From Antedon mediterranea (Eukaryota; Echinodermata; Crinoidea; Comatulida; Antedonidae), in NCBI RefSeq assembly GCF_964355755.1, contig NC_092671.1, positions 38,085,304 through 38,149,303 of the forward strand: DNA of 64,000 bases, in the 5' to 3' direction. Positions 32,629-43,425 of the stretch are shown here, piece after piece. Position numbers and translations under genes: made by a program. The notes under the pieces were generated by a model that was not told where the DNA came from, did not search any database, and saw only the letters and a list, made by a program, of their open reading frames with translations. Positions within the stretch are counted from its first letter, which is position 1; each line of letters begins with the position of its first letter.

Positions 32629-35600
32629 GGTTATGGGCCCAGCCGTTTTCAAAGATTGCTTTTTAACGGAGATGAAGAAAAATATGAACTTTGGGAAGTA
32701 AAATTTCTAGGGTACCTAAACACACTAAAACCAGCGTTAAAAAGCACGATTACGTCTACACAGCCGGAGCCAGCCACCGACGATGACAACCATAAAAATG
32801 AAAAGGCGTATTCGGAGCTGATACAATTTCTGGACGACAAGTCATTATCGTTGATCATTAACGATGCAACTGATGACGGGAGAAAAGCTCTGTCTATTTT
32901 AAGAACCGAATATTCTAGCAAATCTAAACCAAAAGTGGTGCAACTTTACACCAAACTAACAACACTCGAAATGGGTGAGGAGGACTGCACGTCGTTCATT
33001 ATCAGAGTGGAAAAGATTATCACATCATTACAAAGAGCAAAAGAAACACCTAGTGACGCACTTCTAACAGCAATGGTATTAAAAGGTTTGCCTGGAGCAT
33101 ACGCTCCATTTAAAATATACATAAATACACAAGAAAAAGACATATCTTTTATAGAATTTAAAACATCCTTAAGAAAGTTCGCAGAATCAGAGAAACTAAA
33201 TACACCAGAATCTAATAACGACAGAGTGATGAAAGTTGGAAACCCACAAAACTCCAGAAAATGCTACGAGTGCGGATCACCTAACCACTTGATAAAAGAT
33301 TGCCCTACAAAAACCTGTAAATACCACAAGAATGCCAATCACCTTGACAAGGACTGTTTCAGAAATAAACCAAAGGACCAAATAAAGAAAGCGGAGGATG
33401 GATTTGAACATTCCTTTTTCTTTCAAGTGTCAGAAAACATAACATGTCAAGATGGTATTTTAGTAGACACTGGCTGCACCTCACATGTAGTAAATGACCG
33501 AGAGAAATTCTCCAGTTTCGATCCAACCTTTAAAAGCCTTAATCATACTATTGAACTTGCTGATGGTAGCGTAGCAAAAGGTGTTGCAGTAAAGAGAGGA
33601 CATGCACACATAAACCTGATAGATGAAAACAACGAGAAAGTAGAAACTGTCTTAAAAAATGCCCTGTACATACCAACGTACCCACACAACATAATAAGCG
33701 TAAGAGCTGCAACGACAACAGGAGCAAGAGTAACCCTTAGTAAAGAAGAAAACACAATCACTAATGCTGGAAGAACATTCAAAATGAGTATTATTGACAA
33801 CCTATACTACTTACCAACCACAAGTGCACCTAGAGAAGTAGATAAATTAAGCCTTGTTAAAGATTTACAATATTGGCATAGAGTCCTAGGACATTGTAAC
33901 TTTGACGATGTACTAAAATTAGAAAAGGTAGTGGACGGCATGGAAATCAAAGGTAGTAAAGTTAAGGAAACATGTAACATATGCACTGAAGGTAAATTTG
34001 TTAATGTAAGAAATAGAGAACCAGACAAAAGGGCAAATTGTCCATTAGCCTTAGTACATTCTGATCTGGCAGGGCCAATATCACCATTGGCTAAAGACGA
34101 ATTCAAATACGCCATATCATTTACTGATGACCATTCTGGTTTTGTTTTTGTTTACTTCCTCAGAATGAAAAGTGATGCTGCAGCAGCTACCAAACAATTT
34201 CTTTCTGACTGTGCCCCAATAGGCAAAGTTAAGTGCTTGCGAACTGATAACGGTGGTGAATATGTCAGTTCTGACTTCAAAAGCCTAATGACAGATAGAG
34301 GTATTAAACATGAGTTTTCATCTCCAAATTCACCCCATCAAAATGGAACCGCGGAACGTAATTGGCGCACTCTTTTTGAAATGGGTAGATGTCTTTTGCT
34401 GGAATCTTCACTGCCAAAGTCCTTATGGACTTATGCAGTAAGAGCAGCGACCTATATAAGAAACCGTTGTTTCAACCAACGCCTAAATAAGACTCCTTTT
34501 GAGACCATGACTGGCTATAAACCAAATTTGGGAAAAATGCACATTTTTGGAAAACCTTGCTACGCATACATACATAACTCAAAGAAACTAGAACCTAAGA
34601 GTAAGCGTGGTATATTTCTGGGATATGATTCATCTAGTCCAGCATATTTAATCTATGACCCAAACACTGGCAAAGTTCAGAAATTCAGATTGATAAAAAT
34701 TATATCTGACCAAACATCTAACACCAACCAACAAACACAGACAGATGAAAGTGACGAAACAAATGTAAACTTGGAGGATAATGAGAACACAAATGAATCC
34801 CAAATTATTGAACATGAAAATACCCCAAATGTTAATAATTATGATAACTTAGAGAAAAATGACAACAATGGGGTAGATATTGATGATGCCCACAGAAGGT
34901 ATCCTCAAGGGGAGAGAAAGTATCCCAATTACCTACAGGAGTATGAGACTGAATTTGACAGTGATGATTCGATCTATCATATGTCATGTCAAAATGTTCC
35001 CTTAACATATACAGAAGCTACAAATTCCCAATATTCAGAAAGTTGGAAAAGGGCAATGGATGAAGAATTACAATCATTGAAAGATAATAACACCTTTAAG
35101 ATAGTCACATTACCCAATGACAAACACCTCATTGGCGGAAAATGGGTATTTGCTATAAAGGAATCGGCCGAGGGTAATCACACGTACAAGGCAAGATACG
35201 TTGCCAAGGGTTTTAACCAAATAAAAGGCATAGACTATCATGAGACATTCTCGCCCACAGCCAATTTGACCTCAATTAGAACATTAATGCAAATATCTGT
35301 ACAACATAACCTTATAGTCCACCAGATGGATGTGAAATCTGCATACTTAAATGCAGATATTGATACCGAAATATACTTAAGCCAACCTGAAGGTTACGAA
35401 ATTAAGTCTGAAAATGGGAAAAAATTTGTATTAAAATTGAACAAGTCATTATACGGGCTTAAACAGTCAGGTCGAAATTGGAATCAGCTGCTGCACAACC
35501 ACTTGAAGAGTAATGATTTTAAAAGAAACCCAGCAGACTACTGTGTATATACAAAACGCAACAAAGATGACTTAGAAATTGTTGTAATATGGGTTGACGA

Positions 35601-35673
35601 TATATTAATTGCAGCCACAAATGAGAATGTACTTAGTGATTTTAAGACAAATATGAAAAATGAGTTAATGTGA
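32617..35673 (+). CDS. Copia gag-pol polyprotein, truncated after RT motif C
   Basis: 1018 residues from the ATG in the LTR end; an earlier GTG at 32446 lies outside the element and is not a plausible start. Gag runs to about 210. CYECGSPNHLIKDC (CCHC) is at about 216. Protease ILVDTGCTSHVV is at about 280. Integrase finger HRVLGH...CNIC is at about 420-460; its triad candidates are VHSDLAG, LRTDNGGEY and GTAERNWRTL at about 480, 541 and 578. RT has WKRAMDEELQSL, GGKWVFAIK, YKARYVAKGF, VHQMDVKSAYLNADI (motif A), SLYGLKQSGRNW (B) and VIWVDDILIAA (C, about 990). The frame ends at TGA about 25 residues after motif C, where the natural RT end and most of RNase H are missing. No other stop occurs. 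Confidence 0.9.
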   Translation: MNSTGYGPSRFQRLLFNGDEEKYELWEVKFLGYLNTLKPALKSTITSTQPEPATDDDNHKNEKAYSELIQFLDDKSLSLIINDATDDGRKALSILRTEYSSKSKPKVVQLYTKLTTLEMGEEDCTSFIIRVEKIITSLQRAKETPSDALLTAMVLKGLPGAYAPFKIYINTQEKDISFIEFKTSLRKFAESEKLNTPESNNDRVMKVGNPQNSRKCYECGSPNHLIKDCPTKTCKYHKNANHLDKDCFRNKPKDQIKKAEDGFEHSFFFQVSENITCQDGILVDTGCTSHVVNDREKFSSFDPTFKSLNHTIELADGSVAKGVAVKRGHAHINLIDENNEKVETVLKNALYIPTYPHNIISVRAATTTGARVTLSKEENTITNAGRTFKMSIIDNLYYLPTTSAPREVDKLSLVKDLQYWHRVLGHCNFDDVLKLEKVVDGMEIKGSKVKETCNICTEGKFVNVRNREPDKRANCPLALVHSDLAGPISPLAKDEFKYAISFTDDHSGFVFVYFLRMKSDAAAATKQFLSDCAPIGKVKCLRTDNGGEYVSSDFKSLMTDRGIKHEFSSPNSPHQNGTAERNWRTLFEMGRCLLLESSLPKSLWTYAVRAATYIRNRCFNQRLNKTPFETMTGYKPNLGKMHIFGKPCYAYIHNSKKLEPKSKRGIFLGYDSSSPAYLIYDPNTGKVQKFRLIKIISDQTSNTNQQTQTDESDETNVNLEDNENTNESQIIEHENTPNVNNYDNLEKNDNNGVDIDDAHRRYPQGERKYPNYLQEYETEFDSDDSIYHMSCQNVPLTYTEATNSQYSESWKRAMDEELQSLKDNNTFKIVTLPNDKHLIGGKWVFAIKESAEGNHTYKARYVAKGFNQIKGIDYHETFSPTANLTSIRTLMQISVQHNLIVHQMDVKSAYLNADIDTEIYLSQPEGYEIKSENGKKFVLKLNKSLYGLKQSGRNWNQLLHNHLKSNDFKRNPADYCVYTKRNKDDLEIVVIWVDDILIAATNENVLSDFKTNMKNELM
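32629..32643 (+). promoter_or_regulatory. Primer-binding site complementary to the anticodon arm of initiator tRNA-Met
   Basis: GGTTATGGGCCCAGC is the exact complement of GCTGGGCCCATAACC, the anticodon stem-loop and following bases of animal initiator tRNA-Met. Priming by the inner half of this tRNA is known for Drosophila copia. The site is also translated here as part of the gag N-terminus. Confidence 0.75.
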
Positions 35674-35894
35674 TATGTGATAACCAAGGTGCTATAGCAT
35701 TAAGCAGAAACCCAGTGCAAAGACAAAGGTCTAAGCATACAGATATATGGTATCATTTCATAAGGGATGTCTTAAAAGATGGACAAATAGATACCCAGTA
35801 TTGTCCAACAGAAGACATGGTGGCAGATATTTTAACTAAACCAGCCACCAAGGTTAAACTAGAGAAATTCAAAATATTTCTATTTGGAGAATAG
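35670..35894 (+). pseudogene. Copia RNase H C-terminal fragment
   Basis: CDNQGAIALSRNPV, SKHTDIWYHFIRD and TEDMVADILTKP are the last blocks of copia RNase H. The frame differs from the main ORF, and roughly the RT C-terminus plus the first part of RNase H are missing at the junction (about 35670). The final stop is at 35892-35894, followed by a short 3' UTR and the LTR. Confidence 0.85.
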
Positions 35895-35977
35895 TTGATG
35901 TTAAAAATGTTACATTGTTGTATTGAATTTTGTGTGTTATTTTTGTAGTGGTTTAAGATTATGAGGTGATGTGGGGG

Positions 35978-36159
35978 TGTTAAGTTATCCCCTCATATAT
36001 AATGCACCTTTGACGTGCCATACTGTCATTATTCGCGGGTCTCTTTTTGTGGTGAAACCTCGTGAGATGATAAATAAAACACACTTTGCTCTTAGTTTCC
36101 GTAGTTTCTGTATTATTATTTCTATATATTCCCGATTCCAGGTTACAATGAATTCAACA
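35978..36159 (+). repeat. 3' LTR of the copia element
   Basis: 182 bp and identical by eye to the 5' LTR at 32447-32628. Preceded by GTGATGTGGGGG at 35967-35977, a purine-rich tract fitting the polypurine primer. Followed by the AGGAG target duplication. Confidence 0.9.
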
Positions 36160-36164
36160 AGGAG

Positions 36165-36550
36165 GAGCTTTTAACAATGGTATTCCGGGAAATTATAGGG
36201 CAAAAATTAGCGATCTGACCGAGCATGAGTTCAAGGATAGTGAGTTTTTGTTGGGCGGTATGACGACGTGCAACAGGTACCTCCTCATTGTCGTCAGTTA
36301 AGCCGCGAAGGGGGGATGCCCTGGTTTTGGGACGCCAAACAGAACCATCTAGGAGAAATGGAGAAAAATTTGCATCAAGTGAGAGTGTGTAGATAAGGTT
36401 TTGCTTCCAGTTTTCGAATGTATTTATAGTTTCATTCTTGGTTAAGCACCATTGCTTGGGTGCTCCCTCTAGTACCGGCCATGGTAAGAAATATATACAG
36501 AAGTCTAGGTGCAACAGCCGATCGGCGCCTGTGAAAGCGTAGAGTATGTG
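36165..36550 (-). CDS. Gypsy-like gag, N-terminal part
   Basis: An open frame on the minus strand with [18 protein letters not shown] and [18 protein letters not shown], the gag N-terminal region that continues into 32441 across the copia insertion. No ATG is clearly the start; the frame is open upstream to about 36550. Thr/Arg-rich [12 protein letters not shown] lies in the middle. The function as a capsid precursor is inferred from position and from the zinc finger in the other half. Confidence 0.65.
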
Positions 36551-36660
36551 ATGATATGCTAGCTCGATTTGTTGGGCTAGGCCTACTAGCCTAGATTGGG
36601 TAGGCTACTCACCAGTACTAGGCCTAGTCGAATAATGGTGGGTGGGCTCGTAATCGTATA

Positions 36661-36670
36661 GCTGCCACCA
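36661..36670 (-). promoter_or_regulatory. Probable primer-binding site of the gypsy-like element
   Basis: On the minus strand TGGTGGCAGC follows directly after the 5' LTR. It begins with TGG, as expected for pairing with a tRNA 3' CCA. The tRNA identity was not determined. Confidence 0.5.
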
Positions 36671-36778
36671 CGCCAGTAAGGCAAAAGGCACACCACAATA
36701 AAGACGACCGGACACGTAAGACTCAAGTAGAATAAGATCTTTATTCGTCAAAACCAAATATCACAACAATAACATAAC
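36671..36778 (-). repeat. 5' LTR of the gypsy-like element
   Basis: 108 bp, identical to 27294-27401. Because it is so short, identity is only a weak sign of young age. In element sense it is upstream of gag. Confidence 0.8.
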
Positions 36779-38561
36779 TAGTCTGGGCTCCAGACGGAGT
36801 TTTTTCTTAATATTAGTAAAAATATAAACATTTTTGCACATATGGCGTTTCATACGTGTATTACTTGAGTTTGGATACTCCGTCTGGGGAAACACGCAAA
36901 AGTCACGTGGTTTGACACCTGAATTCTTGGTGCATAGATTATCCGGTTGACTAGTTTCAGCTGCATGCGATTGGCTACTCACTCGTACACTGTTTTAATA
37001 TTCATATTTCAGAATTTCAAAGACGCAACAACTAAGATGGTACGCATGCGCTATGTTACGTTTAGACAATGTACTTGGGTACATTGATCGGGACATTGAT
37101 GAACGTTTCTGAAGGCTAGAAATGATTGTATATGCCTAGGCCTAGTAGTAGTCTGGTAAACATTTGATGGGATTTTCCCCAAGAACATGAAAACTCGTCT
37201 TGCTTCTCCGCAAATCAAACATTGAATGGATCATTTAATATTACGCGGAGATAATTTGATTTAAATCCCACCTAGACCCTTTCCTGTTCTGTGTAGTGGT
37301 GTCGTAGCCCTGTCTGTTGTGTGTGAATCCTGTTGTGTGCCGGTGGTGGTATGTAGGCCTACCTCTTATTGGCGTTTTATTTGGCAGATCATACGTGCGA
37401 GTTGAGTAGGACCTACGAAGGAGGCCTAGGCTAAAGACTAAACAATTAATAAACAAAACAACTTGGCAACACGATTTCATATTTCAACAGTCTCGATCGT
37501 ACATTCAGCACTGTACGTACTCGATCTTTTTCATTTTGAAACAAAATGATCATTGGTTGATTTGAAATCCATATTTACATACCGCCCGCCCCATATAGCC
37601 AAATACGGTATGATAACCTACGTCATTCTTATCAGTTGTTTGCGGTCTGCAAATCGATTTCTATACGTGTTTCACAAGTCTGTATTTTCAGACAAAAATC
37701 GCGGTCGAAATAAAAACAAATAAATAAAAAACAAGCACGAATGTGCAATACTCGGGGTACAGCGAAAGAAGCTGTAATGATGTCATAAGACCGGATGTAA
37801 CGTCACATACACATCAAAAACCGCGCTACCAAATACGGCTATACGATACCATCTTCGAGACGCTGTTCTAAAATTTTAGGTACCCCCGTAACAGAGTGCA
37901 CCCCCTATTGAATTACAAATGACGTCACAACCTAATTAGCATACTGTATCCGCCCATAATTTTTAGTATCCCCTCTCGCTCTAATGTTAAGTGGCATTTT
38001 ATATTTAGATGTCTACCGCTCCCGCACAACTTATGTAGCCTATAGGTCTTTAGTACAGTAATAATAACAAAAATACTACTGTTCATGTACCTACATTATC
38101 CATAAATGTACCATGCAATGATTGTTTATCGAGAAAATAACCTAGGCCTCTGACGCGGAAGTCCGATATCTCTGAATCGAAACAGCCGAGCCTGCTGTAG
38201 CTGCTTATATAGCTGTGATGTGAACTAGGCTGGCTAGCCTGGCCAACAGCGACCGATTGTGGAGATACATTTTTAGTAACTCTTTTAAAAGTTGCTAGGA
38301 CTGGGAAAGGTGGGAATGATCCACGCCTCCCTACGAAATAGACCAACTTAAGAATATAAAATTGAACAGTTTTCTCACATCCTGTAATACATTATTATAG
38401 GCCTACTATAAATCATGAATTGTGGCTAATTCTTTAGGCCTACGATAGACAATATAAAAAACGCACCGTAAAAACTAATCTGTAACCATGTGAATGACAT
38501 AATCTAATACACGGCAATTGACTTTGAGTTAATATTCCCAATATTGTGACAAATGTCTGTA
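36779..38561. other. Gene-poor flank of the foldback array
   Basis: CCAGACGGAGT at about 36790 and ACTCCGTCTGG at about 36877 form a small inverted repeat around 80 bp. TAGGCCTA-type palindromes occur at about 37135 and 37360. At 37877-37915 a single diverged satellite monomer piece (TTAGGTACCCCCGTAACAGA) lies ahead of the main array. Open frames at 36761-36982, 37241-37480 and 38083-38346 (minus strand) have no recognisable domain. Confidence 0.45.
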
Positions 38562-41364
38562 CCCTCGTGACAGGGTACAATATAACAGTACGGTAATCAC
38601 TCTAGTAGGCTTAGGTATAACCTCGGTGTCTACAATATTATGTACCCCGTGACAGGTTGCACCCCTATACCCCTAATATAACAGTTAATAGGCCTACTAT
38701 AGTAGGATACAATATTTTACGGACTGTCTAGAATATTAGGTACACCCGTGACGCACCCCCTATAGGCCTATAACAGTTAATAACTATCTATTAAAGGGGT
38801 GCAATATATTATGGGCTGTCTAGAATATTAGGTACCCCCGTGACAGATTGCACCCCCTATATTATAACAGTTAATAACTATATATTATAGGGGGTGCAAT
38901 ATATTACGGAATGTCTAGAATATTAGGTACCCCCGTGACAGATTGCACCCCCTATATTATAACAGTTAATAACTATATATTATAGGGGGTGCAATATATT
39001 ACGGACTGTCTAGAATATTAGGTACCCCCGTGACAGATTGCACCCCCTATATTATAACAGTTAATAACTATATATTATAGGGGGTGCAATATATTACGGA
39101 CTGTCTAGAATATTAGGTACCCCGTGACAGATTGCACCCCCTGTAATATAACAGTTAATAACTATATACTATAGGGGGTACAATATATTACGGGCTGTCT
39201 AGAATATTAGGTACCCCCGTGACAGATTGCACCCCCTATATTATAACAGTTAATAACTATATACTATAGGGGGTGCAATATATTACGGACTGTCTAGAAT
39301 ATTAGGTACCCCCGTGACAGATTGCACCCCCTATATTATAACAGTTAATAACTATATATTATAGGGGGTGCAATATATTACGGACTGTCTAGAATATTAG
39401 GTACCCCGTGACAGATTTCCCCCCTGTAATATAACAGTTAATAACTATATACTATAGAGGGTACAATATATTACGGGCTGTCTAGAATATTAGGTACCCC
39501 CGTGACAGATTGCACCCCCTATATTATAACAGTTAATAACTATATACTATAGGGGGTGCAATATATTACGGACTGTCTAGAATATTAGGTACCCCCGTGA
39601 CAGATTGTACCCCCTATATTATAACAGTTAATAACTATATATTATAGGGGGTGCAATATATTACGGACTGTCTAGAATATTAGGTACCCCGTGACAGATT
39701 GCACCCCCTGTAATATAACAGTTAATAACTATATACTATAGGGGGTACAATATATTACGGGCTGTCTAGAATATTAGGTACCCCCGTGACAGATTGCACC
39801 CCCTGTATTATAACAGTTAATAACTATATACTATAGGGGGTGCAATATATTACGGACTGTCTAGAATATTAGGTACCCCCGTGACAGATTGCACCCCCTG
39901 TATTATAACAGTTAATAACTATATACTATAGGGGGTGCAATATATTACGGACTGTCTAGAATATTAGGTACCCCGTGACAGATTGCACCCCCTATATTAT
40001 AACAGTTAATAACTATATACTATAGGGGGTGCAATATATTACGGACTGTCTAGAATATTAGGTACCCCCGTGACAGATTGCACCCCCTATATTATAACAG
40101 TTAATAACTATATTTTATAGGGGGTGCAATATATTACGGACTGTCTAGAATATTAGGTACCCCCGTGACCGATTGAACCCCCATGACCGATTGCACCCCC
40201 TGTATTATAACAGTTAATAACTATCTATTATAGGGGTGCAATATATTACGGAATGTCTAGAATATTAGGTAACCCGTGACAGATTGCACCCCCTATAATA
40301 TAACAGTTAATAACTATATACTATAGGGGGTGCAATATATTATGGGCTGTCTAGAATATTAGGTACCCCGTGACAGATTGCACCCCCTATATTATAACAG
40401 TTAATAACTATATATTATAGGGGTGCAATATATTATGGGCTGTCTAGAATATTAGGTACCCCGTGACAGATTGCACCCCCTATATTATAACAGTTAATAA
40501 TAACTATATATATAGGGGGTGCAATATATTATGGGCTGTCTAGAATATTAGGTACCCCGTGACAGATTGCACCCCCTGTAATATAACAGTTAATAACTAT
40601 ATACTATAGGGGGTGCAATATATTATGGGCTGTCTAGAATATTAGGTACCCCGTGACAGATTGCACCCCCTGTAATATAACAGTTAATAACTATATATTA
40701 TAGGGGGTGCAATATATTACGGACTGTCTAGAATATTAGGTACCCCCGTGACAGATTGCACCCCCTGTATTATAACAGTTAATAACTATATATTATAGGG
40801 GTGCAATATATTATGGGCTGTCTAGAATATTAGGTACCCCGTGACAGATTGCACCCCCTATATTATAACAGTTAATAATAACTATATATATAGGGGGTGC
40901 AATATATTATGGGCTGTCTAGAATATTAGGTACCCCGTGACAGATTGCACCCCCTGTAATATAACAGTTAATAACTATATACTATAGGGGGTGCAATATA
41001 TTATGGGCTGTCTAGAATATTAGGTACCCCGTGACAGATTGCACCCCCTGTAATATAACAGTTAATAACTATATATTATAGGGGGTGCAATATATTACGG
41101 ACTGTCTAGAATATTAGGTACCCCCGTGACAGATTGCACCCCCTATATTATAACAGTTAATAATAACTATATATATAGGGGGTGCAATATATTATGGGCT
41201 GTCTAGAATATTAGGTACCCCGTGACAGATTGCACCCCCTGTAATATAACAGTTAATAACTATATACTATAGGGGGTGCAATATATTACGGGCTGTCTAG
41301 AATATTAGGTAACCCGTGACAGATTGCACCCCCTAATATAACAGTTAATAACTATATATTAGGG
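38562..41364 (+). repeat. 95-bp satellite array, left arm of a giant inverted repeat
   Basis: TAGAATATTAGGTACC recurs at 38821, 38916, 39011 and 39106 and so on, exactly 95 bp apart; about 28 copies, with diverged ones at 38562-38820. Each monomer has ATTGCACCCCCTATA and its exact complement TATAGGGGGTGCAAT separated by about 24 bases (e.g. 38943-38996), so every unit can form a 15-bp stem. Variant units (AATAATAACTATATATATAG) recur at about 40490, 40870 and 41155, showing local duplication of blocks. The same monomer fills 43426-45859 in the opposite orientation. Confidence 0.95.
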
Positions 41365-43425
41365 AATTGAGAATATAACTAGTTGTTGTGACATTATCTT
41401 TAAATTAAAAACAATACAAGATTCAAAGTAGAATCAATGTATACATATGTGGCCAATGTTAATTATGAAGTCAAAAAAAAAGAAAAAAAAACTGTACAAA
41501 AATATTTTTATTATGAAAATTGTATGCGTCGCGGATGACGGCAAATTGGAAATGAGTTTTAAGAAGGTTGACGTATTGTAATATTTCTCCTCATTTAAAA
41601 GAGATTTTAAAATTTGTTTTGTATTATTATGTTGCCAGATAGTTGTTTTAGATGACTGACTGTTAATTATAAAATTTTAACTGCAAATTTATTAATAAAT
41701 ATGATTTATATGTCGTTACGGACGGGACATTTCTAACGTCGCGGACAGGACACTTTTGTCCAGGTTAAACAAAATTTATAATTAGTTTTTTCTGAGGTTT
41801 TTTACATCAATTTACTCCTTTATTTACAAATCAAAATATAATTCAACCTTTGAAACACTGTATAAAAGTTTATGTCAAGTGAAAATATTAAAATTCATAA
41901 ATATGAAATATTTATTTATAAAATTAATTATTCGAAGAGTTATAAAGAGAAGCAATACTGTTAAATGCTATCAAAATAATATTTACACTAATTTAAAAGT
42001 TATGCTTGGCATATTACACAAGACTTCAAGCTATTAACACATTTAAGGAGAATCTTTAAAAATTGTCGTTGGCATTTGACGTCTGAATTTGTTAGAAAGT
42101 GGATCCAAGTTGCATCCTTGCTTGGATTTAATGTTACTGTAGGCCTACTTCTATTAAACTTCAATCTTAATTATTTAGTATCTGATATTTAAAGATTCTT
42201 GGTTGCAAATTCACAAAATCTACAAAGTGATGACCACACCCAATACTCCCTTTCATACTTGTCATGTTGTTTTGGATTTCGGTATTGTTCTTTTGTGGAT
42301 TGTTTTTTTTAAATACAGACCACAATGTTTTGTGATTAATAAACAGCAGTTAACACCTTTGTACAGTACTGTCCAGCCTACAGTACAAAAACACGTTTTA
42401 ATTCTTAAAATAATGCCATCCCATCCCTAACAAAAATTTCCCATCCGTAACATTCACTAAATTTTGATAGTAATGTTTTTTATATTAAAAAAAACTTGTT
42501 TAAATCTATTGCAATTGAAAATTAAGAATTAAATAACAATTTTGGAGCCATTACTTCAATAAACACAAGTGAGGAAAAAACCTCAATCGAAATGTCTCAG
42601 AAGTAACAATTATGAATTTTGAAATGCAAGTATGAAATTAATGAACAATAATAAAATACTGTACTTGATTATGAACAATTGGAGCTTACTGTGAAATAAA
42701 AAGTTAACTACAGTATATTTATGGGGAAAATGTTAACAAGATGCATGGTTTTAGGATTTAAATGATATGTCCTGTCCTTAACAAAAATGTCTGTCCCGTT
42801 CCTACAAAAAATGTCATCAATATATTTTTGAAATACGATATGTTCACCAAAAGTTTCAAAATATTTGTTTATAATGTACTGCATATAGTTTTTAAAAGGA
42901 AAAAATAAAATATTAAATTGTGGTATCAATACGTTAACTGAAATGTAAAAAACACCATAAAACTACTATTAAAATGTCGTGGATGGGACAATTATGAATT
43001 TTGAAATGTATATATAACATTTAATAAACAAAATATGTGTTATAAAATGCTTGACTATGTACAATATAGGGTCATAGTGTAACTATATCTGTCAAAAAAT
43101 GTTTAAAACATTCATGGTTTGTGAAATAATTAGGATTTAAATCATATGTCCCGTCCGTAAAAAAAATGTCCCGTCCGTAACAATATATTTTTGAAATATG
43201 ATATTTTCATCAAAATGTAAAATTTTCAAAAATTGTGTTCATAATCTAATGAGATATAGTCCTCAGCAGGAGAAAATGAAATATCAAGATTTTTGCATCA
43301 TTACTTTTTAAATAAATATAAAAAAACCACCTAAAACGTCGCGAGCGGGACATTTATGAATTTGAAATGCATGTATGAAATTAATAAACAACAAAATTGT
43401 ATTGTATTGTATCGCCTAAAATATA
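41365..43425. repeat. Spacer of the giant inverted repeat, with about 370-bp units
   Basis: No gene. ACA(A/T)TTATGAATTT recurs at about 42607, 42988 and 43350 (spacing about 381 and 362), each with nearby TGTCCCGTCCGTAAC or its complement GACGGGACA (41711, 42770, 43145, 43165). The part 41620-41790 is repeated in reverse at 27100-27290. The open frames at 42203-42430 and 42708-42929 look accidental. Confidence 0.65.

Larger units (their letters stand above)
32447..36159 (+). mobile_element. Ty1/copia retrotransposon with identical LTRs and internal deletion
   Basis: 182-bp LTRs at both ends, 5-bp target duplication AGGAG at 32442-32446 and 36160-36164, primer-binding site right after the 5' LTR, and one long gag-pol frame. 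The region between RT motif C and late RNase H is missing. Inserted in the gag of the gypsy-like element, in opposite orientation. The identical LTRs indicate a recent insertion. Confidence 0.9.
27294..36778 (-). mobile_element. Ty3/gypsy-like LTR retrotransposon, broken by a copia element and a LINE 3' end
   Basis: Two identical 108-bp LTRs in direct orientation enclose, on the minus strand, gag, protease, RT, RNase H and integrase. Gag is split by the copia element at 32447-36159, and a plus-strand LINE end sits between protease and RT. Besides these insertions there are two frameshifts and one nonsense codon. No matching target duplication was found outside the LTRs, so the exact ends are uncertain by a few bases. 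Confidence 0.8.

Noticed and set aside
37241-38346. Minus-strand frames of 79 and 87 residues as host exons
   Set aside because: No domain, no splice context, low-complexity Ser/Gly stretches.
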